Shown here: piece after piece, positions 1 to 11,584 of the stretch
How positions within the stretch are numbered: the stretch's first letter is position 1
Layout of the letters: each line of letters begins with the position of its first letter
Assembly (NCBI RefSeq): GCF_011064825.1
Contig: NZ_CP048751.1
Span: 1 to 64,000 of the forward strand
Direction: 5' to 3'
From: Brevundimonas mediterranea
GTDB taxonomy: Bacteria > Pseudomonadota > Alphaproteobacteria > Caulobacterales > Caulobacteraceae
DNA: 64,000 bases
The notes under the pieces: model-generated
What the model saw: the letters and a program-made list of their open reading frames with translations, nothing else
Databases searched by the model: none
Told to the model about the DNA's origin: nothing
Position numbers and translations under genes: made by a program

Positions 1-1206
<1,206 letters not shown>

Positions 1207-1222
1207 CGATTCCGTTCCACTG

Positions 1223-1258
1223 CCCGTCACCCTCGGGCTCGTTCCGAGGGGTGACGGG
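1223..1258. terminator. Hairpin after aspC, possible terminator
   Basis: A 14-15 bp near-perfect inverted repeat (arms 1223-1236 and 1244-1258, one bulged base, 7-nt loop) lies 17 bases past the aspC stop and 36 bases before the end of the facing gene. Neither side carries a proper T-run, so it may be a bidirectional stop, an mRNA stabiliser or a short REP-like sequence. Confidence 0.4.
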
Positions 1259-1293
1259 CGAGAGGGTGGGAATCGCGTAGAGCGCGATCAGGT

Positions 1294-1677
1294 TCAGAAC
1301 ACCGTCACCTTCGCTGGGTTCGCCTGATCGCGCGTGCCCGCCGACGTCGCCATGCCGTTCTTGACCAGGGCGATCCCGACCGAGCCCTCGCCGCCGGTCT
1401 TGGTCAGGGAGCAGCGGCCGTTGTCGCCGGGCAGGCGGCCATGGCGGCTGCCTCGGCCATCCTGAGTCATGATGTTCATCCAGCGGTCCCGCTCATAGGG
1501 ACTGACCCAGACCGTCACAGGGCGAAATCGACAGACCAGGGTCCAGGACGCGCCCTGGGGTGCGGCGACCGACCAGTGCAGTCCCTGATAGGCGTCCTTG
1601 CCAACATGGGTCTGGGCCTCGGCGCCCATGCCCAGGCCAAGCGCCAGAAACGCCGCCAGCACGAAACTTCGCCTCAT
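1294..1677 (-). CDS. Secreted hypothetical protein
   Basis: Small protein of 127 aa that I cannot assign to a family. It opens with a clear Sec signal peptide (MRRSFVLAAFLALGLG, cleavage likely after AEA near residue 21), so it should be periplasmic. The mature part has two cysteines (in LVCRF and GRCSL) that could form a disulfide. The ATG at 1677 is preferred over a GTG one codon upstream because a strong GGGGGAGGG ribosome binding site precedes it. It follows secF on the same strand with 36 bases between, so it may be cotranscribed, but its function cannot be read from that. Confidence 0.75.
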   Translation of the reverse strand: MRRSFVLAAFLALGLGMGAEAQTHVGKDAYQGLHWSVAAPQGASWTLVCRFRPVTVWVSPYERDRWMNIMTQDGRGSRHGRLPGDNGRCSLTKTGGEGSVGIALVKNGMATSAGTRDQANPAKVTVF

Positions 1678-1713
1678 CACGCCCTCCCCCGTTTCCGGGA
1701 GAGGATGCGATGA

Positions 1714-2703
1714 TCAGGGCCGGCTGGCCATGCCCAGTTTGATCGGCTTGGCGTCGTCGGCCAGGGCGCCGCGCTTGACGCCCCACAGCAGGATGATCGG
1801 CGCGCCGACATAGATGGACGAATAGGTGCCGATGATGATGCCGAACATCAGGGCGATCGAGAAGCCGAACAGGGCCTCGCCGCCGAAGATCGCCAGGGCC
1901 GCCAGCACCATGACGGCGGTCACGCCGGTGATGATGGTCCGCGACAGGGTCTCGTTCAGAGACAGATCGATCACCTCACGCAATGGCATGGTCTTATACT
2001 TGCGCAGGTTCTCGCGAAGACGGTCGAACACCACCACGGTGTCGTTCATCGAATAGCCGATGACGGTCAGGATGGCGGCGACCATGTTCAGGCTGAACTC
2101 CAGCCGGAACAGCACGATCAGACCGAAGGTCAGCACCACGTCGTGCAGCAGGCCGATCACGGCGCCGAAGCCGAACTGCGGTTCGAACCGGAACCAGATG
2201 TAGAGGAACATCAGGCCGATGGCGACGCCCAGGGCCAGCAGGCCCGAGGTGAACAGCTCGCCCGAGACCTTGGAGCCGACGACGCTGACGCCCGAATACT
2301 GGACCTCGCCCACGGTCTGGCTGATTGCGGTCTCGACCTGGTTGACCACCTGGGTCTGGTCGCGGCCTTCCGGCACCTGGAAGCGTAGAATGGCGGTCGA
2401 GCCGTCATCCACATTGGTGTCGCGCCGGGCGATGCCCTGCACCTGGACGTCGCCCAGGTTCAGGCTGTTGACCGCCTCACGCACGCGGTCCAGCTCGATA
2501 GCCTGACCGGCCGGCTTGGACACCTCCATCGAGGCGCCGCCCCGGAAGTCGATGCCCATGTTCAGGCCGGGAACGAAGCACGCCACGATCGAGGCGACGC
2601 ACAGAACCACCGACAGCACCGCGGCGAACCGGGCGTATTTGACGAAATGGAAATTCGTCTTCTGCGGCAGCAGTTTGATGAAGGGCCATCCACGCATCGC
2701 CAT
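1714..2703 (-). CDS. secF: Protein translocase subunit SecF
   Basis: Inner-membrane subunit of SecDF, which uses the proton motive force to pull exported proteins to completion on the periplasmic side of SecYEG. About 329 aa with the expected RND-like layout: a first TM segment (residues 25-45), a periplasmic domain carrying the GIDFRGG motif, then five clustered TM segments with the conserved SMNDTVVVFDRLREN stretch. The stop of secD and the ATG at 2703 share one base (TGATG), which indicates translational coupling. A GTG at 2706 and an ATG at 2697 are alternative starts. Confidence 0.96.
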   Translation of the reverse strand: MAMRGWPFIKLLPQKTNFHFVKYARFAAVLSVVLCVASIVACFVPGLNMGIDFRGGASMEVSKPAGQAIELDRVREAVNSLNLGDVQVQGIARRDTNVDDGSTAILRFQVPEGRDQTQVVNQVETAISQTVGEVQYSGVSVVGSKVSGELFTSGLLALGVAIGLMFLYIWFRFEPQFGFGAVIGLLHDVVLTFGLIVLFRLEFSLNMVAAILTVIGYSMNDTVVVFDRLRENLRKYKTMPLREVIDLSLNETLSRTIITGVTAVMVLAALAIFGGEALFGFSIALMFGIIIGTYSSIYVGAPIILLWGVKRGALADDAKPIKLGMASRP

Positions 2704-4295
2704 CACTCCGCGATCGGCAGTTTTTTGGGCTTGGCGGTCTTGAGCCAGTAGGCCAGCAGCACCTGGGCCACCAGAACCGACGAGAACACCGAGGTGAAGA
2801 CGCCGATGCTCAGCGTCCAGGCGAAGCCGCGCACCGGACCGGCGCCGAAGACGAACATGATCGCCGCCGCCACCAGGGTGGTGACATTGGCGTCCAGGAT
2901 CGTGCCCCAGGCCTTGGAGAAGCCGGCGTCCATGCTGGCGATCACGCTGCGGCCCGACCGAGCCTCGTCGCGCATCCGCTCATAGATCAGCACATTGGCG
3001 TCCACGGCCACGGCGAAGGTCAGGATCAGACCGGCGATGCCCGGCAGGGTCAGGGTCGCCTGGGTCAGCGACATGGCCGCCACGATCAGCACCCCGTTCA
3101 GCACCAGGCCGATGACCGACACGCCCCCGAACAGGAAGCCGTAGGCCAGGATCATGAAGACCACGATGATGGCGAAGCCGACGGCGGTCGACAGGGCGCC
3201 CGCCGCCACGGCGTCGGCGCCCAGTTCGGCGGTGACGGTCCGACGTTCCTCGACGTTCAGCGGCGCCGGCAGGGCGCCTCCGTTCAGCAGGTTCACCAGG
3301 GTCGCAGCCTCTTGAATCGAGAAGCTGCCGGTGATCTGGCCCGAACCGGTCGTGATTGCGCTCTGGATCGTCGGCGCCGAAATGACCTTGCCGTCCAGAA
3401 TGATGGCGAAGGGTTTGCCAAGATTGGCGGCCGTCGCCTCGCCGAACCGGCGAGCGCCGGCGGCGTCGAAGCGGAAGTCGATGGCCGGGCGGCCGCTCTG
3501 GTCCGCACCGACCCCGGCGCGGGTCAGGTTCTCGCCCGAGACCAGGACGCGTTTCTTGACCAGGTAGGGCGTGCCCTGCTCGTCCACCAGCAATTCGGCG
3601 TCCGGCGGAACCCGTCCGGCCATGGCGTCCGTCACCGAATTCTCGCTGTCCACCATCTGGAAGGTCAGCTGCGCCGTCTGGCCGATGACCTCCTCCAGCT
3701 TGCGAGGATCGCTCTCGCCCGGCGCCTGGACCACGATCCGGTCGGCGCCCTGGCGGGTGATGGAGGGTTCACGCGTGCCCAGGCTGTCGATCCGGCGGCG
3801 CACCACCTCGATCGACTGGTCCACCGCCGTCGCTCCCATGCCGGCCAGGGCCGTGTCCGTATAGGCGAAGCGGATCCGGTCGCCGCCCACACGCGTCGCG
3901 GTACGCTCGACCTGACCCGAGGGGCCCGCGGCCCCGGCCAGCTGGCGCAGGGCCTCGAAGGCCGCCGTCTGCTGCCCCGGATTGGCCAGGGTCACGATCA
4001 CCCCGCCCGCTTCGCGCTGGAAGCCGTTGGTGGCGATTCCCTCGCCGTTCAGCGTGACCCGTACATCCTCGATCAGGTTGGTGACGCGCTTTTCGCGCAT
4101 CGCCGGCACATCGACTTCCAGCAGCAGATACGACCCGCCCTGCAGGTCGAGCCCGAGGTTCAGGGCGTTCTTCGGCAGCCAGCCGGGCAGCGCCTCCCGC
4201 TGGGCCGAGCTCAGCAGGTTGGGGAAGGCCAGCAGGCAGCCGAGGATCGCCGAGGCGACGACGAGGATGACTTTCCAGCGCGACAGCTGAATCAT
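2703..4295 (-). CDS. secD: Protein translocase subunit SecD
   Basis: Partner of SecF in the SecDF export motor, 530 aa. Seen in order: N-terminal TM segment (about 7-27), the LGLDLQGG motif with the first periplasmic region, the head region, and a C-terminal bundle of TM segments including the motif AVDANVLIYERMRDE. Length and motif order match stand-alone alphaproteobacterial SecD rather than a fused SecDF. It lies between yajC and secF on the same strand, the classical yajC-secD-secF operon, with only 33 bases from yajC. Confidence 0.97.
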   Translation of the reverse strand: MIQLSRWKVILVVASAILGCLLAFPNLLSSAQREALPGWLPKNALNLGLDLQGGSYLLLEVDVPAMREKRVTNLIEDVRVTLNGEGIATNGFQREAGGVIVTLANPGQQTAAFEALRQLAGAAGPSGQVERTATRVGGDRIRFAYTDTALAGMGATAVDQSIEVVRRRIDSLGTREPSITRQGADRIVVQAPGESDPRKLEEVIGQTAQLTFQMVDSENSVTDAMAGRVPPDAELLVDEQGTPYLVKKRVLVSGENLTRAGVGADQSGRPAIDFRFDAAGARRFGEATAANLGKPFAIILDGKVISAPTIQSAITTGSGQITGSFSIQEAATLVNLLNGGALPAPLNVEERRTVTAELGADAVAAGALSTAVGFAIIVVFMILAYGFLFGGVSVIGLVLNGVLIVAAMSLTQATLTLPGIAGLILTFAVAVDANVLIYERMRDEARSGRSVIASMDAGFSKAWGTILDANVTTLVAAAIMFVFGAGPVRGFAWTLSIGVFTSVFSSVLVAQVLLAYWLKTAKPKKLPIAE

Positions 4296-4328
4296 GAGGG
4301 CGGTCTCGGTTCAGCGATACGCGAAGTA

Positions 4329-4646
4329 TCAGGCCTTGGAATCGTTGGCGGCGATGGCGGTGCGGTTGCGCACCTCAGCGATCATCGTTTTGACAACGCG
4401 CACATTGACGCTGGGCGCGATCTCGACATTGACCTCGGCCTCTTCGACGCGGGTCACCTTGCCGATCATGCCGCTGGACAGCACGACGGTGTCGCCGCGC
4501 TTCACGGCGCCGATGGCCGCCGCATGTTCCTTGGCCCGCTTCTGCTGCGGACGGATCAGCAGGAAGTAGAACAGGATGAAGATGGCGACGATCGGCAGGA
4601 ACTGCATGATCACGGCCATCATGCCGCCGTCAGCTGGGGCGCCCAT
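4329..4646 (-). CDS. yajC: Preprotein translocase subunit YajC
   Basis: Small inner-membrane accessory protein that associates with SecDF. About 105 aa with one N-terminal TM segment (IMQFLPIVAIFILFYFLLI) followed by the family signature RPQQKRAKEH and a cytoplasmic domain containing GDTVVLSSGMIGKV. The ATG at 4646 is chosen because a GGAG lies 6 bases upstream; a longer reading to 4691 adds 15 unconserved residues. It is the first gene of the yajC-secD-secF operon. Confidence 0.95.
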   Translation of the reverse strand: MGAPADGGMMAVIMQFLPIVAIFILFYFLLIRPQQKRAKEHAAAIGAVKRGDTVVLSSGMIGKVTRVEEAEVNVEIAPSVNVRVVKTMIAEVRNRTAIAANDSKA

Positions 4647-4748
4647 GGGTAGTCTCCGAACACAAGGGGGACAGCCCTCGCCGGCCCCCATTAAAACGAG
4701 GCGCGGAACCTAGGGCTCCGTCTCGCGGATTGCAACGCGGCTAAACGT

Positions 4749-5834
4749 TCAGCGTGGCAATACGGTCAGGGGATCGACCGCGACCGGGTCGTCGCCGCGC
4801 ATCTGGCGGGTTTCGAAATGGATCGACGGGCGTCCGTCGCCGGCCGTCAGACCGACCGTGCCGATCTGCTGGCCCGCACGCACGTCGTCGCCGTCCTTGA
4901 CCGTCGCCGAACCCAGATGGCCGTAAACCGTGCGCCAGCCGCCGTTGTGGACCACCAGCACCGTCAGCCCCTGCCCCACCAGATCGTCGCCGACATAGGC
5001 CACGCGTCCCCCGGCCGAGGCCACGACCGAGGCGCCGGCCGAGGCGCCGATGTTGATCCCGTTGTTGCGCTCGCCCATCCCGACCGGGCCGAACCGCCGC
5101 AGGATATCGCCACGCACCGGCCACAACAGGGCGATGGGACCGCCCGCAACGGGCGTCGCGGAAGGCGCGGCGCTGACCGGCGGGCGAGCCGCGCCCGCCG
5201 CCGGGGCCGTCGGACGGGTCTGGGCGGGCAGCGCGGCGTTGCCCGAAGGCGGAGGCGGAGGCGGCGGCGGGGCCATGCCGCTGTTCGGCACCAGAACTCC
5301 GGCCGGCGAAGGCCCGGTCGCATAGGGGTCGCGGCCTGTATCGACCGCCGCATCGGGAAGAATGATTCGTTGGCCCGTCGTGATCGCGCCGCGCGGCCCC
5401 AGGCCGTTCAGATCGATCAGGGTCTGAACCGGCGTCTGGAACCGCCGGCCGACGCCCGAGATGGTGTCGCCCGGCTGGATCTCATAGGCGGCGCCCGGCG
5501 TGACCACGCCCGAGGGGGTCGGCGACGCCGGATAGGAGGACGCGGGAGGAACATAGGTCGGCTGCGTCGGCGTCGCAGCGACCGGCGGCGGCAGATATCC
5601 CCCATCCACCTGGCCGACCGGCGCCGTCGCTTGCGGCTGCGGATAAGGCTGAGCCTGCGGAGAGGTCGGCTGACCATACGGACCTTGCTGCGCCGGCGGC
5701 GGATAGGCGCCCTGCCCGCCCACCGTCGGTCGCGTCGAATACTGCGGCTCGGACGGATAGGTCATACAGGCCGCCGCGCTCAGCGACGCCCCCGCGATTA
5801 CAACCGCTCTGATCCAGCCCGATATCACCGCCAC
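4749..5834 (-). CDS. nlpD: NlpD-like LysM/LytM lipoprotein, degenerate M23 domain
   Basis: Envelope protein of 361 aa, probably an activator of peptidoglycan amidases at division rather than a hydrolase. It begins with a lipoprotein-type signal (Cys23 in LSAAAC), then a Pro/Gln-rich linker, a LysM domain (YEIQPGDTISGVGRRF to RIILPD), a Pro/Ala-rich spacer, and a C-terminal M23/LytM domain. In that domain the first metal ligands are lost: the family pattern HxGxD reads NNGINIG, while YGHL and IHFE keep the later histidines. Degenerate LytM domains of this kind are known in NlpD and EnvC. The start is a GTG with AGGAG 6 bases upstream. Its position next to pcm and surE matches the conserved surE-pcm-nlpD block. 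Confidence 0.85.
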   Translation of the reverse strand: MAVISGWIRAVVIAGASLSAAACMTYPSEPQYSTRPTVGGQGAYPPPAQQGPYGQPTSPQAQPYPQPQATAPVGQVDGGYLPPPVAATPTQPTYVPPASSYPASPTPSGVVTPGAAYEIQPGDTISGVGRRFQTPVQTLIDLNGLGPRGAITTGQRIILPDAAVDTGRDPYATGPSPAGVLVPNSGMAPPPPPPPPSGNAALPAQTRPTAPAAGAARPPVSAAPSATPVAGGPIALLWPVRGDILRRFGPVGMGERNNGINIGASAGASVVASAGGRVAYVGDDLVGQGLTVLVVHNGGWRTVYGHLGSATVKDGDDVRAGQQIGTVGLTAGDGRPSIHFETRQMRGDDPVAVDPLTVLPR

Positions 5835-5952
5835 CGGCCGCTCCTTAGATGGTTAAACTGCCCGCCCGGTGTGCCCGCTCGCGCCGCTTAAGCCAAGCCC
5901 GCAATCATCGCCAAAGTTGGGCGGGAAGGTTAACGGCGAGACGGCGTGACTC

Positions 5953-6018
5953 GTGAGAGGTGAATCGTGAGGTGAATCGAGGGCGACATTCAGTCACGAC
6001 TCACGATTCACCACTCAC
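5953..6018. repeat. Inverted repeat between nlpD and pcm
   Basis: Arms 5953-5971 and 6000-6018 are complementary over 19 bases except for one central A-A mismatch, with a 28-base loop. The left flank (GTGACTCGTGAG) also repeats the arm motif. It lies in the 190-base gap ahead of nlpD and ends 7 bases from the pcm stop. There is no T-run, so a classical terminator is unlikely. Confidence 0.6.
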
Positions 6019-6024
6019 GCCCAC

Positions 6025-6669
6025 CTACCCCTCCTTCGCCGTCCCCTCGACCAGGGGCACGAACCGCACCTCCGTCAGGCTCTCGCGCCGGAACGACCCG
6101 TCGCCCTGACCGACATAGCGGTGCAGCATCTGCACCGAGGTCCTGCCAACGGGCGCCACCAGAACACCGTTCGGCTTCAACTGTTTCAACAGTTCGGTCG
6201 GCTCGGCCGGAGACGCCGCCGTCACCATGATGCGATCGAAGGGCGCCTGTTCGATCCAGCCCAGGCCGCCGTCGCCATGCTTGGTGATGACATTGTCGAT
6301 CTCCAGCGTCCGCAGCTTCGCCTCCGCCTCGACCAGCAGGCTGCGATACCGCTCCACCGAATAGACATAGCGGGCCAGCCGGCTCAGCACCGCGCACTGG
6401 TAGCCGCTGCCGGTGCCGATCTCCAGCACACGGTGGCGGGGCTGGACGTCCAGGGCCTGGGTCATCAGGCCGACGATATAGGGCTGGCTGATGGTCTGGG
6501 CGCAGTCGATGGGCAGGGCCTGGTCTTCCCAGGCCTGGTCCAGGAATTTCTCGTGCACGAAGACCGCGCGGTCGATGCTCTCCATCGCGGCCAGCACCCG
6601 GGGATCCGTCACCCCTTGCTGGCGCAGCGACAGGATCAGCCGTCCGGCGCGGTCGTCGTGCAGGTTCAT
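6025..6669 (-). CDS. pcm: Protein-L-isoaspartate O-methyltransferase
   Basis: Cytoplasmic repair enzyme of 214 aa that methylates isoaspartyl residues in aged proteins using S-adenosylmethionine. The PCMT signature is visible: substrate region CAQTISQPYIVGLMTQAL, SAM-binding motif VLEIGTGSGYQCAVLSRL, then GDGGLGW and the post-motif FDRIMVTAAS. Length is typical. It sits between surE and nlpD on the same strand, the conserved stationary-phase/stress block. The ATG at 6669 directly abuts a repeat element whose GGGGGAGG arm is the only ribosome-binding-like sequence present. Confidence 0.95.
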   Translation of the reverse strand: MNLHDDRAGRLILSLRQQGVTDPRVLAAMESIDRAVFVHEKFLDQAWEDQALPIDCAQTISQPYIVGLMTQALDVQPRHRVLEIGTGSGYQCAVLSRLARYVYSVERYRSLLVEAEAKLRTLEIDNVITKHGDGGLGWIEQAPFDRIMVTAASPAEPTELLKQLKPNGVLVAPVGRTSVQMLHRYVGQGDGSFRRESLTEVRFVPLVEGTAKEG

Positions 6670-6670
6670 T

Positions 6671-6730
6671 TTCCTCCCCCCCTGGGGGAGGGGGACCGCG
6701 ACGCCCTTGCGTCGTGGTGGAGGGGGCGCG
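6671..6730 (-). repeat. REP-like palindromic unit between pcm and surE
   Basis: Sixty bases made of two hairpins: CTCCCCC/GGGGGAG next to the pcm start, then CGACGC/GCGTCG followed by a GGAGGGGGCGCG edge. It has the same architecture as units at 7545-7666, 34722-34846 and 37451-37610. Confidence 0.7.
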
Positions 6731-6745
6731 AGACAGCCGGCCTCA

Positions 6746-7540
6746 TCACGCAGCGCGCTCCGTCTTCTTCGGCGGCGCCCCGCCCAGCACCTTCTTCAGG
6801 TCATGGACGCTGGCCATGTGGGTCAGGTCGATGTGCAGCGGCGTGACCGAGATCCGCCCCGCCTCGATGGCCCTCAGGTCGGTGCCCTCGGCATGTTCCT
6901 GTTTCTCGCCGCGGAAGCTCATCCAGTAATAATCCCGCCCGCGCAGGTCGGTGCGCCGCACCGCGTGCATCTCGCCCACGTCGCGGAACCCTTGCGTCGT
7001 CACCTCGATCTGCTCGACCCGTTCGGGCGGCAGGTTGGGGAAGTTCAGGTTCATCACCACCCCATTGGCCCATTTCTGGTCCAGCAGCTTGCTGATGATG
7101 GCCGGCGCGAACGCCTCGGCCGTTTCCCAGTGGGCCACCACCTCGTCGTGGAACCGCTCCAGGCTCTGGCTCAGGGCGATGGAGCGGATGCCGAAGGCCA
7201 TGCCTTGCAGGGCGCCCGCCACCGTGCCCGAATAGCTGACGTCCTCGCCTATGTTATGCCCCCGGTTGACGCCGGACAGCACCAGGTCCGGCCGCTCCGG
7301 CATCAGGTCGTTGACCGCCAGGATGACGCAGTCGGTCGGCGTCCCCGTCACCGAGAACCGCCGCTCGCCGTGCCTGTGCACCCGCAGCGGCTCGCTCAGG
7401 GTGATCCCCCGGCCCTTGGCCGACTGTTCGACGGCGGGTGCGCACACCCAGATGTCGTCGCTCAGCGTCCGCGCGATCCGCTCAAGGGATTCAAGACCTT
7501 CCGCCTCGATCCCGTCGTCGTTTGTCAGGAGGATTCTCAT
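6746..7540 (-). CDS. surE: 5'-nucleotidase SurE
   Basis: Metal-dependent nucleoside monophosphate phosphatase of 264 aa, acting in the cytoplasm and linked to stationary-phase survival. The metal-binding NDDG motif is at residues 7-10, and the second signature SGVNRGHNIGEDVSYSGTV follows at mid-protein. Length fits the family (about 250-270 aa). It lies just upstream of pcm in the usual surE-pcm order. The Shine-Dalgarno sequence (GGGGAG, 5-6 bases before the ATG) is formed by the arm of the adjacent repeat element. Confidence 0.95.
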   Translation of the reverse strand: MRILLTNDDGIEAEGLESLERIARTLSDDIWVCAPAVEQSAKGRGITLSEPLRVHRHGERRFSVTGTPTDCVILAVNDLMPERPDLVLSGVNRGHNIGEDVSYSGTVAGALQGMAFGIRSIALSQSLERFHDEVVAHWETAEAFAPAIISKLLDQKWANGVVMNLNFPNLPPERVEQIEVTTQGFRDVGEMHAVRRTDLRGRDYYWMSFRGEKQEHAEGTDLRAIEAGRISVTPLHIDLTHMASVHDLKKVLGGAPPKKTERAA

Positions 7541-7544
7541 GCCA

Positions 7545-7666
7545 TCTCCCCCCGTTGGGGGGAGACAGGCGCGCGACGCGCGCCAGAGGGGGGCAAGGCG
7601 GAACCGTCACGGGGGCCGCAGGCCCCCTCCACCGCTTCGCGGTCCCCCTCCCCCAAGGGGGGAGGA
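7545..7666. repeat. Two REP-like units between serS and surE
   Basis: The whole serS-surE gap is filled by palindromic sequence. One unit starts with a perfect TCTCCCCCC-GTT-GGGGGGAGA hairpin and a GGCGCGCG/CGCGCGCC stem. The other contains GGGGGCC/GGCCCCC, ACCGC/GCGGT and CTCCCCC-AA-GGGGGGAG. The first hairpin supplies the surE ribosome binding site; the last ends one base before the serS stop codon. Confidence 0.75.
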
Positions 7667-9373
<1,707 letters not shown>

Positions 9374-9376
9374 TCA

Positions 9377-11332
9377 ATGATCCGATCCCGCCTGAGCGCC
9401 GCCGGCCTCGCCCTTCTGCTGGTCTCGGCCGCGCCCGCCGCCCTGGCGCAGCAGGCTTCGACCTATCCGTCCGCCCTGCCCGCGCCCCAGCCGCCGATCC
9501 CCGAGGCGCGGGACGTCGCCTATCCGGGCGTGATCGCCCTGGATATCGACGCCACCAACCTGGCCCAGCACGTCTTCGGCGTCACAGAGACCATCACGGT
9601 GGCCCAGGCGGGGCCGATGACCCTGTTCTTCCCCGAATGGCTGCCGGGCAACCACGGCCCCGTGGGGCCCATCGTGCAGTTGGCGGGGATCGAGATCACG
9701 GCGAATGGTCAGCGCGTGGAATGGGTGCGCGACACCCTGTCCCCCTTCGCCTACCACATCACCGTTCCGGCCGGCGCGACCGAGCTGAAGATCAGGATGC
9801 AGCACCTGTCGCCCACCACCGGCAACCAAGGCCGGGTGACGATGACGCCCGAGATGCTGAACATCCAGTGGGAAAAGATGCTGCTCTATCCCGCCGGCCA
9901 CTGGTCGCGGAACATCATGGTCCAGCCGACGGTCAAGTTCCCCACGGGCTGGCGTTTCGGCACGGCGCTGGAGCCGCAGACCAAGGACGGCGACCTCCAG
10001 ACCTTCAAGCCGGTCAATTTGGAGGTCCTGGTCGATAGCCCCGTCTTCGCCGGCGTCCACTATCGCCAGATCGATCTCGATCCCGGCGGCCGCTCTCCGG
10101 TCCGCGCCAACATCGTCGCAGACGAGGCCAAGAGCCTGGAAGCCACGGTCGAGCAGATCCAGATTCTGCGCAATCTGGTCGTTCAGATGGACCGCCTGTA
10201 CGGCGCCCGCCATTTCGACCACTACGACTTCCTGATCTCCATGAGCGACAAGCTGGGCGGCATTGGTCTGGAGCATCACCGCAGTTCGGAGAATGCGGTC
10301 GATCCGGAATTCTTCACCGGCTGGGACACGCATCTGGGCGACCGCGACCTGCTCAGCCACGAGATGAACCACTCGTGGGACGGCAAATGGCGTCGCCCCG
10401 CCGACCAGTACGTCCCGAACTTCAACAGCCCGATGCAGAACAGTCTGCTATGGGTCTATGAAGGCCAGACCCAGTATTACGGGCAGGTGATCGCCGCCCG
10501 CTCGGGCCTGCTGACCAGGGACCAGGCGATGGAGTCCCTGGCCCTGACGGCCGCGACCTATGACGCCCGCGTCGGCCGTCAGTGGCGCGCGCTTCAGGAC
10601 ACGACCAACGACCCGATCATCAGCCAGCGCCGGCCCAAGGGCTGGCTGTCCTGGCAGCGGAACGAGGACTATTATTCGGAAGGCCAGCTGATCTGGCTCG
10701 ACGTCGACACGACGATCCGGGAGAAGACGAACGGCCGCAAGTCGCTGGATGATTTCGCCAAGGCCTTCTACGGCGTCCAGGACGGCAGTTTCGAACCCGC
10801 ACCCTATACCTTCGAGGACGTGGTGGCGGCCCTGAACGGCGTCGTGGCCAACGACTGGGCGACCTTCCTGCGCACCCGCCTCGACGCCACCGGCCCGGAC
10901 GCCCATGCGCCTCTGGACGGCCTGACGCGCGGCGGCTGGCGGCTGGTCTATACCGAGACCCCGACCGCCTATCAGAAGACCCTGTACGGGGAGTTCAAAC
11001 GCAACGACTTCACCTATTCGCTAGGCTTCCAGACGGGCGAGAACAACGCCATCGGCAGCGTTCAGTGGGGCAGCCCCGCCTTCGACGCCGGCCTGGCGCC
11101 GGGCATGGAGATCGTCGCCGTCAACGGCCAGGCCTCCAACCCTGACCGCATCGCCGCCGCCGTCACCGCCGCCAAGGATCCGGCCGTGTCCGTGACCCTG
11201 ATCGTCAAGGACGGCGACCAGTACAAGACCGTCGCCCTGCCCTACCACGACGGCCTGCGCTACCCGCGCCTGGAGCGGATCGAGGGAACCCCCGACCGCC
11301 TGGGCGACATCCTGACGCCCCGCAAGCGCTGA
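9377..11332 (+). CDS. M61 family metallopeptidase with PDZ domain, copy 1
   Basis: Secreted zinc peptidase of 651 aa related to glycyl aminopeptidase. A signal peptide (cleavage near ALAQQ, residues 24-26) is followed by the M61 N-terminal beta domain, the catalytic HEMNH motif (His328, Glu329, His332) inside LLSHEMNHSWDGKWRRP, a helical region with WVYEGQTQYYG, and a C-terminal PDZ domain (NNAIGSVQWGSPAFDAGLAPG). It should act in the periplasm or at the cell surface; substrates are unknown, although M61 enzymes tend to prefer N-terminal Gly or Ala. A paralogue follows in tandem. It is divergent from serS across a 261-base gap. Confidence 0.88.
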   Translation: MIRSRLSAAGLALLLVSAAPAALAQQASTYPSALPAPQPPIPEARDVAYPGVIALDIDATNLAQHVFGVTETITVAQAGPMTLFFPEWLPGNHGPVGPIVQLAGIEITANGQRVEWVRDTLSPFAYHITVPAGATELKIRMQHLSPTTGNQGRVTMTPEMLNIQWEKMLLYPAGHWSRNIMVQPTVKFPTGWRFGTALEPQTKDGDLQTFKPVNLEVLVDSPVFAGVHYRQIDLDPGGRSPVRANIVADEAKSLEATVEQIQILRNLVVQMDRLYGARHFDHYDFLISMSDKLGGIGLEHHRSSENAVDPEFFTGWDTHLGDRDLLSHEMNHSWDGKWRRPADQYVPNFNSPMQNSLLWVYEGQTQYYGQVIAARSGLLTRDQAMESLALTAATYDARVGRQWRALQDTTNDPIISQRRPKGWLSWQRNEDYYSEGQLIWLDVDTTIREKTNGRKSLDDFAKAFYGVQDGSFEPAPYTFEDVVAALNGVVANDWATFLRTRLDATGPDAHAPLDGLTRGGWRLVYTETPTAYQKTLYGEFKRNDFTYSLGFQTGENNAIGSVQWGSPAFDAGLAPGMEIVAVNGQASNPDRIAAAVTAAKDPAVSVTLIVKDGDQYKTVALPYHDGLRYPRLERIEGTPDRLGDILTPRKR

Positions 11333-11340
11333 ACCCAACT

Positions 11341-11513
11341 CACCTCCCCGTCGGCGAAGGCCGACGGGGAGGTGAGGCGGAAGCGTCAGCGAACGCCAGG
11401 AGGGGGCGACTCGGTATCAGACGCTCTTGGGGTCATCCCTACTTTCGGAGTCGCCCCCTCCTGATCGCTGGCGCGATCTGTCCTCCCCGCGCGCCTTCGC
11501 GCGCGGGGAGGTG
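11341..11513 (+). repeat. 173-bp three-hairpin repeat, copy 1
   Basis: This element sits between the two M61 genes and contains three nested palindromes: an outer left hairpin (CACCTCCCCGTCGGC loop GCCGACGGGGAGGTG), a central pair of 15-base arms (AGGAGGGGGCGACTC and its complement), and a right hairpin (CCTCCCCGCGCG and its complement). Copy 2 at 13565-13737 has exactly the same length with about 15 substitutions and no gaps by my hand alignment. No open reading frame or transposase is inside. Confidence 0.85.
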
Positions 11514-11584
11514 ACCATCTGTCCCTTGACGCCTCTCCCCCGCTCCCCGACGGTGCAGGCCTGCCCTCCCGTTCGGATGATCTG

